Virus record (IMG/VR): IMGVR_UViG_3300025413_000742
Coordinates: 1 to 37,359 of that record
DNA: 37,359 nucleotides
DNA from: a virus
Reading direction: 5' to 3' (one strand)
A program made the position numbers and the translations under genes. The notes below the pieces were generated by a model. That model was not told where the DNA came from. It worked only from the letters and a program-made list of their open reading frames with translations, and did no database searches. How positions within the stretch are numbered: position 1 is the first letter of the stretch; every line of letters starts with the position of its first letter. Below, one piece after another: positions 1-7,336 of the stretch.

Positions 1-208
1 ACGCAATCTTCTTGCCCATATTCCTGGGATAGCTAATCTTGACTTCGTTGTAGCCAGGGCAATCAATATAGCTGAACCACCCGGGATGAAGAAAAACAAC
101 GTTATAACCGTCCAGAAGCGCACACGCCTCAATATTTTTGTACGTAGTGACAACGCCATTTATTTGATCCGGCAAGTTATCTGTTATTATCAGTATTGTC
201 TTTGTCAT
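1..208 (-). CDS. GT4-family glycosyltransferase, N-terminal part (runs off window)
   Basis: This is the first 69 residues of a protein that continues past the left edge. The N-terminus (MTKTILIITDNLP, then QINGVVTTYKN) matches the first strand and glycine loop of GT-B glycosyltransferases of family GT4, such as SqdX- and MgtA-like enzymes, where a 'D.xxPxxNGV' segment opens the acceptor domain. Family members move a sugar from a nucleotide sugar to a lipid or glycan acceptor at the cytoplasmic membrane; the acceptor cannot be told here. The start overlaps the end of the upstream LpxH-like gene by 32 nt, so the two are probably translated together and may modify one envelope lipid or glycan. 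The donor-binding C-terminal domain is outside the window. Confidence 0.7.
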   Translation of the reverse strand, partial: MTKTILIITDNLPDQINGVVTTYKNIEACALLDGYNVVFLHPGWFSYIDCPGYNEVKISYPRNMGKKIA

Positions 209-956
209 TTTCTCGTGTCCATGTAATAATTTCCCATCGACCATCATGATGCTCAACTAGTGCTGTACAACTTTCCACCCAGTCGCCATCATTCATATAA
301 ATGACGCCATCTATCAGTTTAATTTCTGCGTGATGTATGTGTCCGCATATTACACCGTCGAAGCCACGTTTCTTACAATAACGTGCTATGTTGTTTTCAA
401 ATTGAAACATAAAGTCGCTGGCCTTCTTAACTTTATGCTTGAGATATTTACTAAGACTCCAATATCCAAACCCTAACTTGTGGCGTATCCAGTTAAACTT
501 GCTATTCCATTCCAACACTAGATCGTATAATTTGTCGCCTAAGAAAGCTAGCCAAGGAGCCAAACGTGTAATGCCATCAAATAAATCGCCATGAGTTACA
601 AGATAGTGTTTGCCATCTGCGCCTATGTGCTCTGTTTGATTGTGTATTTCAACAAGTCCAAACGAGAATCCATATGGTATCATGGGTCTCAGGAACTCAT
701 CATGATTACCAGCAACATATACAACACGAGTACCACGTTTAGCGTGACCCAACACACGTCGAACAACGTTAGTATGCGCTTGTTTCCATCGCCATTTGTT
801 TTGTTGGATTTTCCACGCATCGATTATGTCTCCTACAAGATATAATGTTTCGCATGTATTGTGTTTGAGAAAGTTATTCAGCTTGGCCGCTTGTGAGTCA
901 CGTGTGCCTAAGTGTACATCGGAAATAAAAATACTGCGATAAGTTTTCAGTGTCAT
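177..956 (-). CDS. LpxH-like calcineurin-type metallophosphoesterase (UDP-2,3-diacylglucosamine hydrolase family)
   Basis: This 259-residue protein has the full metallophosphoesterase metal-site set: DVH (13-15), GDIID (42-46), GNHD (83-86), THGD (121-124) and GHIHH (205-209). The spacing and the WKxxxxKWRW-type stretch at 48-57 resemble the LpxH/YbbF-like group. LpxH cleaves UDP-2,3-diacylglucosamine in lipid A synthesis; related enzymes act on other pyrophosphate-linked lipids, so the substrate is inferred. It is slightly longer than E. coli LpxH (about 240 residues). The ATG sits 4 nt downstream of GATAAATA (961-968), with no Shine-Dalgarno in between, suggesting a leaderless late transcript. 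It overlaps the glycosyltransferase gene downstream, which suggests a job in host envelope remodelling. Confidence 0.8.
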   Translation of the reverse strand: MTLKTYRSIFISDVHLGTRDSQAAKLNNFLKHNTCETLYLVGDIIDAWKIQQNKWRWKQAHTNVVRRVLGHAKRGTRVVYVAGNHDEFLRPMIPYGFSFGLVEIHNQTEHIGADGKHYLVTHGDLFDGITRLAPWLAFLGDKLYDLVLEWNSKFNWIRHKLGFGYWSLSKYLKHKVKKASDFMFQFENNIARYCKKRGFDGVICGHIHHAEIKLIDGVIYMNDGDWVESCTALVEHHDGRWEIITWTRENDKDNTDNNR

Positions 957-960
957 CCAA

Positions 961-968
961 TATTTATC
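961..968 (-). promoter_or_regulatory. T4-type late promoter candidate for the LpxH-like gene
   Basis: GATAAATA differs from the T4 late consensus TATAAATA at one position and lies 4 nt before the ATG at 956. A 5-bp inverted repeat (CAATA/TATTG) overlaps it. A start site 6-7 nt downstream would fall on or beside the ATG. Confidence 0.5.
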
Positions 969-999
969 GCAGTATTGTTGTGCTAATATTACAAGAGTG

Positions 1000-1158
1000 T
1001 TACACCTGTACTACAGTCCACTTGTGTGTGAATGGTTTGCCTTCGGCCTTGTGTTTCAAGATTTTGGCGAATTCCTTCTTGCGAAGTTCAAACTGTTTCT
1101 CGGCATCGTGGTCGACGCAAGCCCTGTACAGTTTAGTTATTAACTTTTTCTGTTTCAT
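1000..1158 (-). CDS. small basic protein of unknown function (52 aa)
   Basis: I do not recognise this small, lysine-rich protein ([18 protein letters not shown]...). It has no membrane segment; the middle ([13 protein letters not shown]) looks helical and charged. The ATG at 1158 is chosen because AAGGAGA lies 7 nt before it; the frame can be opened further to a GTG at 1221, but that would run through the terminator hairpin at 1179-1200. The gene stands alone between that terminator and the LpxH-like gene. A function cannot be assigned. Confidence 0.6.
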   Translation of the reverse strand: MKQKKLITKLYRACVDHDAEKQFELRKKEFAKILKHKAEGKPFTHKWTVVQV

Positions 1159-1178
1159 GGTTGTGTCTCCTTTTAGAT

Positions 1179-1200
1179 AAAAAATGGAACTTGCGTTCCA
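1179..1200 (-). terminator. Rho-independent terminator after the curli-type operon
   Basis: On the minus strand TGGAAC-GCAA-GTTCCA forms a 6-bp stem with a GNRA tetraloop and is followed at once by TTTTTT. It lies about 50 nt after the stop of the large curlin-repeat gene and closes the operon. Confidence 0.75.
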
Positions 1201-1246
1201 CTGTGGATTACGGGTTCCCACGGCACCCTATTTTGTGCCCGTACTT

Positions 1247-1254
1247 TATTTATC
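1247..1254 (-). promoter_or_regulatory. possible late promoter overlapping the stop codon of the large curlin-repeat gene
   Basis: GATAAATA contains the TAA stop (1250-1252) of the preceding gene. RNA started here would meet the terminator at 1179-1200 before reaching the 52-residue gene, so function is doubtful. Confidence 0.3.
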
Positions 1255-3463
1255 TATTTTGTTGAACTGATACACTACATCCGGCGCCATTAGTACAAGT
1301 TTGTTGAACTACAAAAGTCTGTCCTTGAGTTTGAGCCTGTTGTAATAAATTAACTGTGCTTGCTCCGCCTTGGTTGGCCACATTAATTAATGCACCGTTA
1401 TTGTTACCTGCCTGACCAACTGTAATATTGTTGCCCGGTCCTGTTACAGTAACAGCAGATAAGTTTCCGTTGCCATTTTGATTTACTGTTGCGGTATTGT
1501 TGTTGCCGTTAATAGAAGTATAACCTTGATTGTTATTGCCATTTTGTATTGTAGTGGCTGTATTGTAATTGCCAGTTACTCCAAGTATAACGCTGTTCAT
1601 TAAGCCAGTTTGTTGGCTTGTAACATTATTGTTATTACCTGAAACATTTAAGGCTGCAAAGTTGTTATTGCTGACCATTGTAGATTCACTTGGCACACCT
1701 ATACTATTGACAGTAAATCCTTGGTTAGCACTTACTTTGTTGCTCACACCGGATACTGTCATCTCAATATCATTACCTTGGCCTTTTTGTGTGGCCTGTA
1801 TAGTATTGCTAGTGCTACCTATTGTTTGATTAATTGTGATAGCGTTAACTAGTGTACCTCTGTAACGATTAAGATCGGCAGGAGTTAAACTCTGGCCCGG
1901 AGTTATCGTATAATTATCCGTAGTAGTTGTAGTTGTCATAGTGGTGCCATTGGACGTTGTACTAGTTCCATCGCTGTAGTTAGTAGTGGTTACAGGTGTA
2001 GTATTTGTTGTAGTTACAGTTTCAATTATTGTGCCTGTAAAACTATAGTTGTCTGAATTGTTGGTATACTGATTGGTTACACTACTAGTTGTAGTATTAG
2101 AACTAGATGACACACTATCACTAGTGCTGGTGCTAGTTACAGTAGGAGCAGAACTACCTCCACTTGATTGTCCAGATGCTAAAGGTGTTGTAGATCCCGA
2201 AGAAGCAAAAGTGTCAACTTGCGAATTACTAGGATTCAATGTACCAGTCCAAGTATAACCACCGTTACCTGAAAAACCGTAGTTGGTACTGAATAACTGT
2301 CCTGTGTTATTATCGTTACCTACAAAGAAAAACAGCGAGTGACCACTGCTATCTGTACCCATACTTAATATATGTCCTGTGCCAATAGTACCTGCTAGTG
2401 TACCATCACTGTTATAGACGTTGGCTTGATATGGATTAGTAGCGTCACCTGTAGTTGAAAATTGAATATATTGTCCAGGTTGCCAATTCCATTGTCCGCT
2501 AGTCCAAGGTATTCTATAAGCAGTTCCTGGATTAGTACTGTATATCTGGCAAGTATTTGTCTGGGTACAAGAACTAACATTCCATTGACTGTCTGCTACT
2601 TGATACTGACCAAATCTTAAATCTGTAAACACTGGACCACTGCTAGGCGGCGGTGATGGAGGAGGTGCGCCTCCAGTACCTTGTGTTTGCGCTGGAGTTG
2701 CGGCCGCTGTGAATCCTGAACTAGAACTTGGAGTACAAGTAAAAGGATTCGTACCAGCTGAACAAGGGCCAGCATACGCACCAATTTCAATACTAGGATT
2801 AGTACTAGTTTGTGTGCCGTTTAAACTAAAACTAAAATTGTAAGTAATGCCAGATGTGACATTTATACCTTGATAGATACCATCAAATGTTCCAACGGCA
2901 CCATCAATCCAAGTACCTGCCGTACTGGTGTTTACGCCTAAACCGCCTGTGTATGTTCCCATCCATCCTTGCCCTGGAGCATAATACATACCTGCCGCAG
3001 GCGGAGCACCGGCGGCGCTTTGATACCAAATGCCCCAATCTGCTGGTGCTTGTAATCCATACTGTGTATTGGTTGTACCACCGTATTGTAAATTAGGATT
3101 TTGTAATAAGTTTGTTAAACTTGTTCCGGTAGTAATACTAAAATTACCTATGCCCCAGTAACCAGGATCTTGACGAATGGCAACACCAAAGTAATCAACA
3201 CCAGTAGTGGGTGCGGTAAAAGAATAGGAATAGTTTACGTATGTACTAGGAGTTGTATAGTTTACAATGCCAATAGGGTTAGGCGGCAAATTTTGAGCGT
3301 GAGATTTACTAGCAAAAATAAAAGATAAGATAAGGAAAACAATAGGTAAGACTGTAACCATAAGGATACCTTTCCTTAGATTGCTTTGCTGTATTGCTTG
3401 TTTTTCGGCTTCGTGTTTACGCCAAAACTTAATACTTGCAGAAGTAAAATTGTTTCTTATCAT
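1250..3463 (-). CDS. large exported protein with C-terminal curlin-type repeats (amyloid/adhesin candidate)
   Basis: This 737-residue protein has a signal or anchor segment at about 31-56 (hydrophobic run ending SKSHAQ), after an unusually long N-region. Next come a Trp/Tyr/Gly-rich domain (about 57-260), a Pro/Ser linker (about 264-277), a second aromatic domain (about 278-430), a Ser/Thr-rich stalk (about 430-530), and from about 550 to the end repeats of the curlin kind (GNNNxxxxxQxG spacing, such as TIQNGNNNQG). It ends the csgF-csgG-curlin-FecR gene series, so it is probably exported through CsgG as a surface fibre subunit or adhesin. The ATG at 3463 has a weak ribosome site; an in-frame ATG at 3361 has a strong one (AAGGAAAGG) but would drop the positive N-region. 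The signal and repeats are seen; the role is inferred. Confidence 0.7.
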   Translation of the reverse strand: MIRNNFTSASIKFWRKHEAEKQAIQQSNLRKGILMVTVLPIVFLILSFIFASKSHAQNLPPNPIGIVNYTTPSTYVNYSYSFTAPTTGVDYFGVAIRQDPGYWGIGNFSITTGTSLTNLLQNPNLQYGGTTNTQYGLQAPADWGIWYQSAAGAPPAAGMYYAPGQGWMGTYTGGLGVNTSTAGTWIDGAVGTFDGIYQGINVTSGITYNFSFSLNGTQTSTNPSIEIGAYAGPCSAGTNPFTCTPSSSSGFTAAATPAQTQGTGGAPPPSPPPSSGPVFTDLRFGQYQVADSQWNVSSCTQTNTCQIYSTNPGTAYRIPWTSGQWNWQPGQYIQFSTTGDATNPYQANVYNSDGTLAGTIGTGHILSMGTDSSGHSLFFFVGNDNNTGQLFSTNYGFSGNGGYTWTGTLNPSNSQVDTFASSGSTTPLASGQSSGGSSAPTVTSTSTSDSVSSSSNTTTSSVTNQYTNNSDNYSFTGTIIETVTTTNTTPVTTTNYSDGTSTTSNGTTMTTTTTTDNYTITPGQSLTPADLNRYRGTLVNAITINQTIGSTSNTIQATQKGQGNDIEMTVSGVSNKVSANQGFTVNSIGVPSESTMVSNNNFAALNVSGNNNNVTSQQTGLMNSVILGVTGNYNTATTIQNGNNNQGYTSINGNNNTATVNQNGNGNLSAVTVTGPGNNITVGQAGNNNGALINVANQGGASTVNLLQQAQTQGQTFVVQQTCTNGAGCSVSVQQNR

Positions 3464-3464
3464 T

Positions 3465-4610
3465 TTATTTCCAAGTTTGAGTAATTACTATGCTTCCAGT
3501 GCTCTTTCCGCTAGAAGAAAAATTAAATGCATCAGTGATACGATCTTGTGTTACTACAACAACTGCTTGTGTATTCAATGGCAGTACAATATTAGCATAG
3601 TTGTGACCACTACTACTTAGACTTTCGTAACCCCATCCCATTTGTTGTGTTTTGCTGGCATCTTTATACAGCTCGTATACATTTGAATCGCCTGTGGTTT
3701 TATCTTTAACATCTATACCTTCTGTTTTTAGACTATCAGCAGTAATTGATATTATTTTTCCCTGTTCGTCTTGGTTAGGCATCTTACCATTAGGTCCTAC
3801 ATTACCACTATTGATAGCAGTATTTTCAACTAGACTAGGTGTGTTATCACTACTTTTACTATCGTCTTTTTTGGCATCGTCTCGCTTTTTAGCATCACCG
3901 GTTTTTTCAGCGGCTTGTCTTGCGGCCACTTGGATCAACACACCTCCCGATGTACGTAATGGACTTAACATTAAGTTATTGCCAATAGGAGTATTTGTCA
4001 ACTCTACTATGACTGGAGGTAATGGAGCGGCACTTAACGTTTCGACCAGTGTGGCCATGTAGGGCTTGTCCATGTGTACGGTATGTCCGCCAGACTCTAC
4101 ATCAATCTTGCCCGATCCACAAGTAAGTCCTTTTAAATTTACACTGCCTTCTATTTCACAAGTCGGCATAAGGATAACAGCACTCTTACCTGTTTCGTCT
4201 ACACTCATGACAAAATCTGTACCACGAACAGCAATAGCCGCTGTAGGTGTTTTAATGTTTACTGAGTTAGGATTGTTATGTGCTATATTGCCAGATACAT
4301 ATCTAACTGTACCTTCTGCGGCCTTAAGACTTAGCTTGCCACTTTTAGCTTTTGGATCATAGATAAAATCGTCTATTACTAATGCGCTACTGGCTGTAAC
4401 TCGTACAGTAGTATCGTCTTTAAATGTTATTTTTACATCACCGTTCTTAGTTTCTACACGATCATTCATTTCGACCGGGGTGCCTTTGGCAATAGAAATA
4501 GTGTTGCTGCCACGTTTAATGACAGCAACACCTGTTAAGTCAGTCACTGAACCTATGTCTGCACATGCCGCTGTTGCGACTAACAACAATAATAATGCAA
4601 GACGTTTCAC
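3465..4610 (-). CDS. exported FecR-domain protein
   Basis: This 381-residue protein has a signal peptide (hydrophobic 3-16, likely cut after AACA). The FecR fold follows, with the diagnostic TPTAAIAVRGTDF motif at 121-133. A Lys/Asp-rich linker at about 240-255 leads to a C-terminal domain I do not recognise. FecR domains occur in sigma-factor signalling, but also in stand-alone periplasmic or surface proteins beside secreted repeat proteins; with no sigma-factor gene nearby, the second role fits better. The start is GTG at 4610, 7 nt after AAGGAG. It begins 9 nt after the curlin gene stops, and its stop is 1 nt from the next start. The Cys at 16 lacks a good lipobox, so a lipoprotein is unlikely. 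Confidence 0.8.
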   Translation of the reverse strand: MKRLALLLLLVATAACADIGSVTDLTGVAVIKRGSNTISIAKGTPVEMNDRVETKNGDVKITFKDDTTVRVTASSALVIDDFIYDPKAKSGKLSLKAAEGTVRYVSGNIAHNNPNSVNIKTPTAAIAVRGTDFVMSVDETGKSAVILMPTCEIEGSVNLKGLTCGSGKIDVESGGHTVHMDKPYMATLVETLSAAPLPPVIVELTNTPIGNNLMLSPLRTSGGVLIQVAARQAAEKTGDAKKRDDAKKDDSKSSDNTPSLVENTAINSGNVGPNGKMPNQDEQGKIISITADSLKTEGIDVKDKTTGDSNVYELYKDASKTQQMGWGYESLSSSGHNYANIVLPLNTQAVVVVTQDRITDAFNFSSSGKSTGSIVITQTWK

Positions 4611-4619
4611 AACAACTCC

Positions 4620-5387
4620 TTATCGGCGTTGTAGGATGTTAAAGCTCCCACCGTTTGAAACACTGTTAATACTCAACACGTTGTCGACTGACCCGCTTTG
4701 TTGAACATTATAAGTTGTTCCTGTTCCAGTTTGGCTTATAAGCATACTACTTCCACTTGCGCCTGTGCTGGTTTGACTTAGGTTAAATGTATTGTTATCG
4801 CCGCTCACACTAACAACCTGTGAATGACCATTACCAATCATAGCCACGTTAAACGCATTGCCGTTACCAGCTACGCTAACCTGACTAGTTAGATCCGAAC
4901 CTTTGCCACGGAAATACATCGAATTACTGTCACCGCTGAACTGCCAATTGATCTTGGCACGATCACAGCCAGTTGATGTATCTCCACAAACTGCATCCAC
5001 AGTATTACTATTACCAATCTGCTCAATAGTAACGCTAGCACCAACACTACCTGTTGTACCATTAGTTACTTGTAAGGTACTGATAACGTTATTGTCACCC
5101 TGTTGCACGGTTACAATGTTTTGACCAATGCCGCGTAAGTATACAGGATTTAACGCACTTCCTGCTTTGTTACCACTTCCTATCTGTGTCATATTGACGG
5201 TAGGATTGTCACCGCTTTGATCGATGAATACGCTATTGGTTGTTGCTTCCGCCAATGCCGCAGTAGCATTAGGGCTAACTGTGATCATTGTTGGAATTGT
5301 CGGTGTAACTGGGCTTGCTGGATCGGCTGCCATTACACTTGTTACTGACATTAACGAAATTAAACTTGCAATTAATGTTTTTTTCAT
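4620..5387 (-). CDS. curlin-repeat protein (CsgA/CsgB-like amyloid subunit)
   Basis: This 255-residue protein has a classical signal peptide (MKKTLIASLISL..., cut near VMA-ADP at 20-21). The rest carries irregular curlin-type repeats built on (V/I)xQxGxxN: for example IDQSGDN, MTQIGSGN, VQQGDNN, IEQIGNSN, VSGDNN and VQQSGSVDN. In CsgA and CsgB such strand-turn units stack into amyloid. It is longer than E. coli CsgA (about 150 residues) and its repeats are less regular, with one Cys pair near CGDTSTGC; it may be a major subunit or a nucleator. It lies just after csgG in the operon. Its Shine-Dalgarno is 31 nt from the ATG with a hairpin between, described separately. Confidence 0.8.
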   Translation of the reverse strand: MKKTLIASLISLMSVTSVMAADPASPVTPTIPTMITVSPNATAALAEATTNSVFIDQSGDNPTVNMTQIGSGNKAGSALNPVYLRGIGQNIVTVQQGDNNVISTLQVTNGTTGSVGASVTIEQIGNSNTVDAVCGDTSTGCDRAKINWQFSGDSNSMYFRGKGSDLTSQVSVAGNGNAFNVAMIGNGHSQVVSVSGDNNTFNLSQTSTGASGSSMLISQTGTGTTYNVQQSGSVDNVLSINSVSNGGSFNILQRR

Positions 5388-5396
5388 AATTTTAAA

Positions 5397-5424
5397 TAAA
5401 CAAATTTCTTTGTTTAAGCTCCTT
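5397..5424 (-). promoter_or_regulatory. split ribosome-binding site: Shine-Dalgarno and start joined by a hairpin
   Basis: AAGGAG (5419-5424) is 31 nt upstream of the curlin ATG. Between them TAAACAAA-TTTC-TTTGTTTA (5397-5416) is a perfect inverted repeat; on the minus strand its loop is the GNRA tetraloop GAAA. Folding it out leaves about 11 nt between Shine-Dalgarno and ATG. No closer ribosome site exists. Confidence 0.55.
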
Positions 5425-5468
5425 GGGTTGTTCCCATTTTTATTATTGTACCACTTCCTCTGGCAAAA

Positions 5469-5476
5469 TATTTAAG
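5469..5476 (-). promoter_or_regulatory. weak late-promoter-like site upstream of the curlin gene
   Basis: CTTAAATA lies 82 nt before the curlin ATG, directly after a 5-bp inverted repeat (AAGCG/CGCTT). It keeps the TAAATA core but not the first two consensus bases. It could add a curlin transcript inside the csg operon. Confidence 0.3.
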
Positions 5477-5505
5477 CGTATATCTCGCTTATTAATACTC
5501 TGCTG

Positions 5506-6357
5506 TTATTTTTCTAACACTTCAGGTGTTGGTTTTTCAACAGGTGTTGGTTTTACAACACCAGCTTTGAATTTCCATAACCCTTGACGCTCTCCTTTCT
5601 TAACTAATTCTACAATTCCTGATTCGATGGCACTACGTAACGCATAGTTACCAGGTTCATTAAATGTTTGGCTAGAATCAATTTCAAAACTTTGTGTGTA
5701 GTTGTTAAAGAATTTCATACCAGTCATACCATCGCTGGTACTTAACAAATTCTTTTCAACTGTAACTGTTGTTAAAACTTCTCCGGTCTGTACACTTACT
5801 AATCGTAGACTAATAACAACAATGTCTTGCGTGTATTGTGTTTGGGCACCGATACCAAATACTGCAATGCCACTGCCGCCAGTAAGAGTATTACTGTTAT
5901 AGTCAATGATCCCGCCTTCAACGATAACACCAGCCATTGTTAATGGAGGTAACATCTTAGCATTAGCACCTTCGTAGATTTCACGAGTCTGCTTGATCAT
6001 TTGACGCTCTTTCAAAAGGTTATCAAGGCCAACACGTTCAACTACTGTAAACCATTGGCGATTGCCTGCCTCTTGCATAGTTTTAATCAAGTATGCTTCC
6101 GCACCTTGAGTCACCGCAGTGCTAAACAAACTTAATGTTTGGCTAGGCTTGCGCTGTCCTGTTAAATCTTTAAATCCGTAAATTGCAACACTGATTGGAG
6201 GACCGTCTGGTGCTGGCAATGTGTTAATTTCTTTTGTCATTGTCCCAGATACAACTGGTGCATCTTTCATTTCAACCGAGCCCATTGGACGTACTGTACT
6301 ACAACCTGTAATAGCTAATACCGCCAGGGCGATTAAAGATAATTTTAATTTATTCAT
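5506..6357 (-). CDS. csgG: CsgG-like curli secretion lipoprotein (outer-membrane pore)
   Basis: This 283-residue protein (E. coli CsgG has 277) has a lipoprotein signal with lipobox ITGC (Cys19). CsgG signatures follow: INTLPAP (about 44-50), GFKDLTGQRKP (61-71), FSTAVTQGA (78-86), ERVGLDNLLKERQ (107-119), the IVEGGIIDYNSN and GGSGIAVFGIG segments, and RLVSVQTGEVL. CsgG forms a nine-fold lipoprotein pore that exports curlins. The loop that forms the pore constriction in E. coli (YPASNF) is here SQTLSLF, one residue longer, keeping the Phe but not the Tyr and Asn. The ATG follows AAGGAC by 6 nt and starts 9 nt after the csgF stop. Identification is firm; the pore's cargo (the repeat proteins downstream) is inferred from position. 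Confidence 0.93.
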   Translation of the reverse strand: MNKLKLSLIALAVLAITGCSTVRPMGSVEMKDAPVVSGTMTKEINTLPAPDGPPISVAIYGFKDLTGQRKPSQTLSLFSTAVTQGAEAYLIKTMQEAGNRQWFTVVERVGLDNLLKERQMIKQTREIYEGANAKMLPPLTMAGVIVEGGIIDYNSNTLTGGSGIAVFGIGAQTQYTQDIVVISLRLVSVQTGEVLTTVTVEKNLLSTSDGMTGMKFFNNYTQSFEIDSSQTFNEPGNYALRSAIESGIVELVKKGERQGLWKFKAGVVKPTPVEKPTPEVLEK

Positions 6358-6366
6358 TATTCGTCC

Positions 6367-6849
6367 TTAAAATGCAAAACTTGCGATTGGAACTACAACT
6401 GTAGTTTTAGTGCCAGCAGAATCAACTACAGTAAGTGTAACACTACTTGTACCTTTCTGCCATGTAACCGTATTGCCGTCTAAATTAAAATTACCAGTCT
6501 GTGGATTCGAACATCCAGCAATAGCACTACCATCAGCGGCTTTACAATTATTCTGGAATAGGTTATTTGATAGCTGTGTGGCTAATTGTGCATAAACTTG
6601 GCTTTGGAACAAGCTCATGAACTTGGCCATTGGCGTATTTTGACTGGCAGTTAGCGCAGCCTGGTTGGCGGCATCTTTCTGCGCCTGTATAGAATCTTTC
6701 TGCGCTTTTTCCATCTGCTGTAAGGTCAGTACTTGTGTACTCCAACCATTCCCACTGAATGTTGGATCTTTGAACTGTTGTACTAATTCTGCCCTTGCAA
6801 AATTTGCAGTCAGTATGCAAAAAGTACTGACTAAAAGTATTTTTTTCAT
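6367..6849 (-). CDS. csgF: CsgF-like curli assembly factor
   Basis: This 160-residue protein has a signal peptide cut after ARA (20), so the mature protein starts ELVQQFKDPTFSGNG. That matches the mature N-terminus of CsgF (FQFRNPNFGGNP in E. coli), the part known to plug into the CsgG pore. The middle is Gln/Ala-rich and helical (about 44-75), and the C-terminal half is beta-rich (NFNLDGNTVTW...), as in CsgF but about 20 residues longer. CsgF couples secretion to nucleation at the cell surface. It is the first gene of the operon, with AGAGGAG 7 nt before the ATG and a late-promoter-like site inside an inverted repeat upstream. No csgE, csgC or csgD is seen in the window. Confidence 0.88.
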   Translation of the reverse strand: MKKILLVSTFCILTANFARAELVQQFKDPTFSGNGWSTQVLTLQQMEKAQKDSIQAQKDAANQAALTASQNTPMAKFMSLFQSQVYAQLATQLSNNLFQNNCKAADGSAIAGCSNPQTGNFNLDGNTVTWQKGTSSVTLTVVDSAGTKTTVVVPIASFAF

Positions 6850-6864
6850 GAGTTTCGCTCCTCT

Positions 6865-6881
6865 GTAAGTTATTTACTTAC
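6865..6881 (-). promoter_or_regulatory. late-promoter core inside an inverted repeat before csgF
   Basis: GTAAGT-AAATA-ACTTAC is a perfect 6-bp inverted repeat enclosing AGTAAATA (6871-6878). The csgF Shine-Dalgarno follows directly. RNA starting about 6 nt past the core would lose the left arm. Confidence 0.45.
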
Positions 6882-6912
6882 ATTTAGAGACAATTAAAGT
6901 AGTACTTTAATA

Positions 6913-7287
6913 TTAAACTGCTAATATAATATACCAGGTCATAGCAATGTATGACAATTGATGGGCCATTTGATCTAGGCCGAATTGATTCCAATATAGC
7001 GGAGTAGTGTTGTCTTTACTACCATACTTTACCTTAGTGTAGTCTATTAGGTAATGATATACACCTTCTACAGCTACTACTGCCAGTACAGTTAATGGAG
7101 CAATTGGATGTATAAATGAAAACAATAGCAATACCACTAGAGATGCAAGCATATGATCTCTGGTATGCGTCATACCAATAGGATCCAACCACACGCCTTT
7201 TTTAACAGTCTGCATGTAGGTTTGAATTTTAAAATCAGCGTACCAATGTTTGATTTGCAAAAGTACTAGTAAAAGTATGGTTTCCAT
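6913..7287 (-). CDS. DUF3307-like small membrane protein
   Basis: This 124-residue protein has hydrophobic segments at about 2-12, 48-75 and 108-124. It shows the polar pattern of DUF3307 proteins: QIKHWYADFKIQT (11-23), an H.......HMLAS segment in the first half, HYLIDYTK, and a FGLDQMAHQ motif near the end. The recurrent His and Asp residues suggest a metal site within the membrane, but the family has no settled function that I know of. The ATG lies 6 nt after a perfect TATAAATA, with no Shine-Dalgarno, so it is probably a leaderless late gene. It sits just upstream of csgF; whether it takes part in curli export is unknown. Confidence 0.6.
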   Translation of the reverse strand: METILLLVLLQIKHWYADFKIQTYMQTVKKGVWLDPIGMTHTRDHMLASLVVLLLFSFIHPIAPLTVLAVVAVEGVYHYLIDYTKVKYGSKDNTTPLYWNQFGLDQMAHQLSYIAMTWYIILAV

Positions 7288-7289
7288 GT

Positions 7290-7308
7290 ATAGTATTTAT
7301 AATACTAT
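7290..7308 (-). promoter_or_regulatory. perfect T4 late promoter within an inverted repeat
   Basis: TATAAATA at 7294-7301 is the exact T4 late consensus. It lies inside the 7-bp inverted repeat ATAGTAT-TATAA-ATACTAT, and the ATG at 7287 is 6 nt past the core. Confidence 0.75.
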
Positions 7309-7336
7309 CACTTAACAAAAATAGCAAATGAATTGG

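Noticed and set aside
1250-3463. Long frames on the plus strand opposite the curlin-repeat and other genes.
   Set aside because: They lack ribosome sites and are shadows of the repetitive Asn/Thr/Gly codons on the minus strand.
3465-4610. FecR-domain protein as part of an iron sigma-factor system.
   Set aside because: No sigma factor or TonB receptor gene is nearby; the context is curli-type export.
6500-6525. A GGATTCGAACATCC stretch resembling a tRNA T-arm.
   Set aside because: It lies within csgF coding sequence and no acceptor or anticodon arm can be folded around it.
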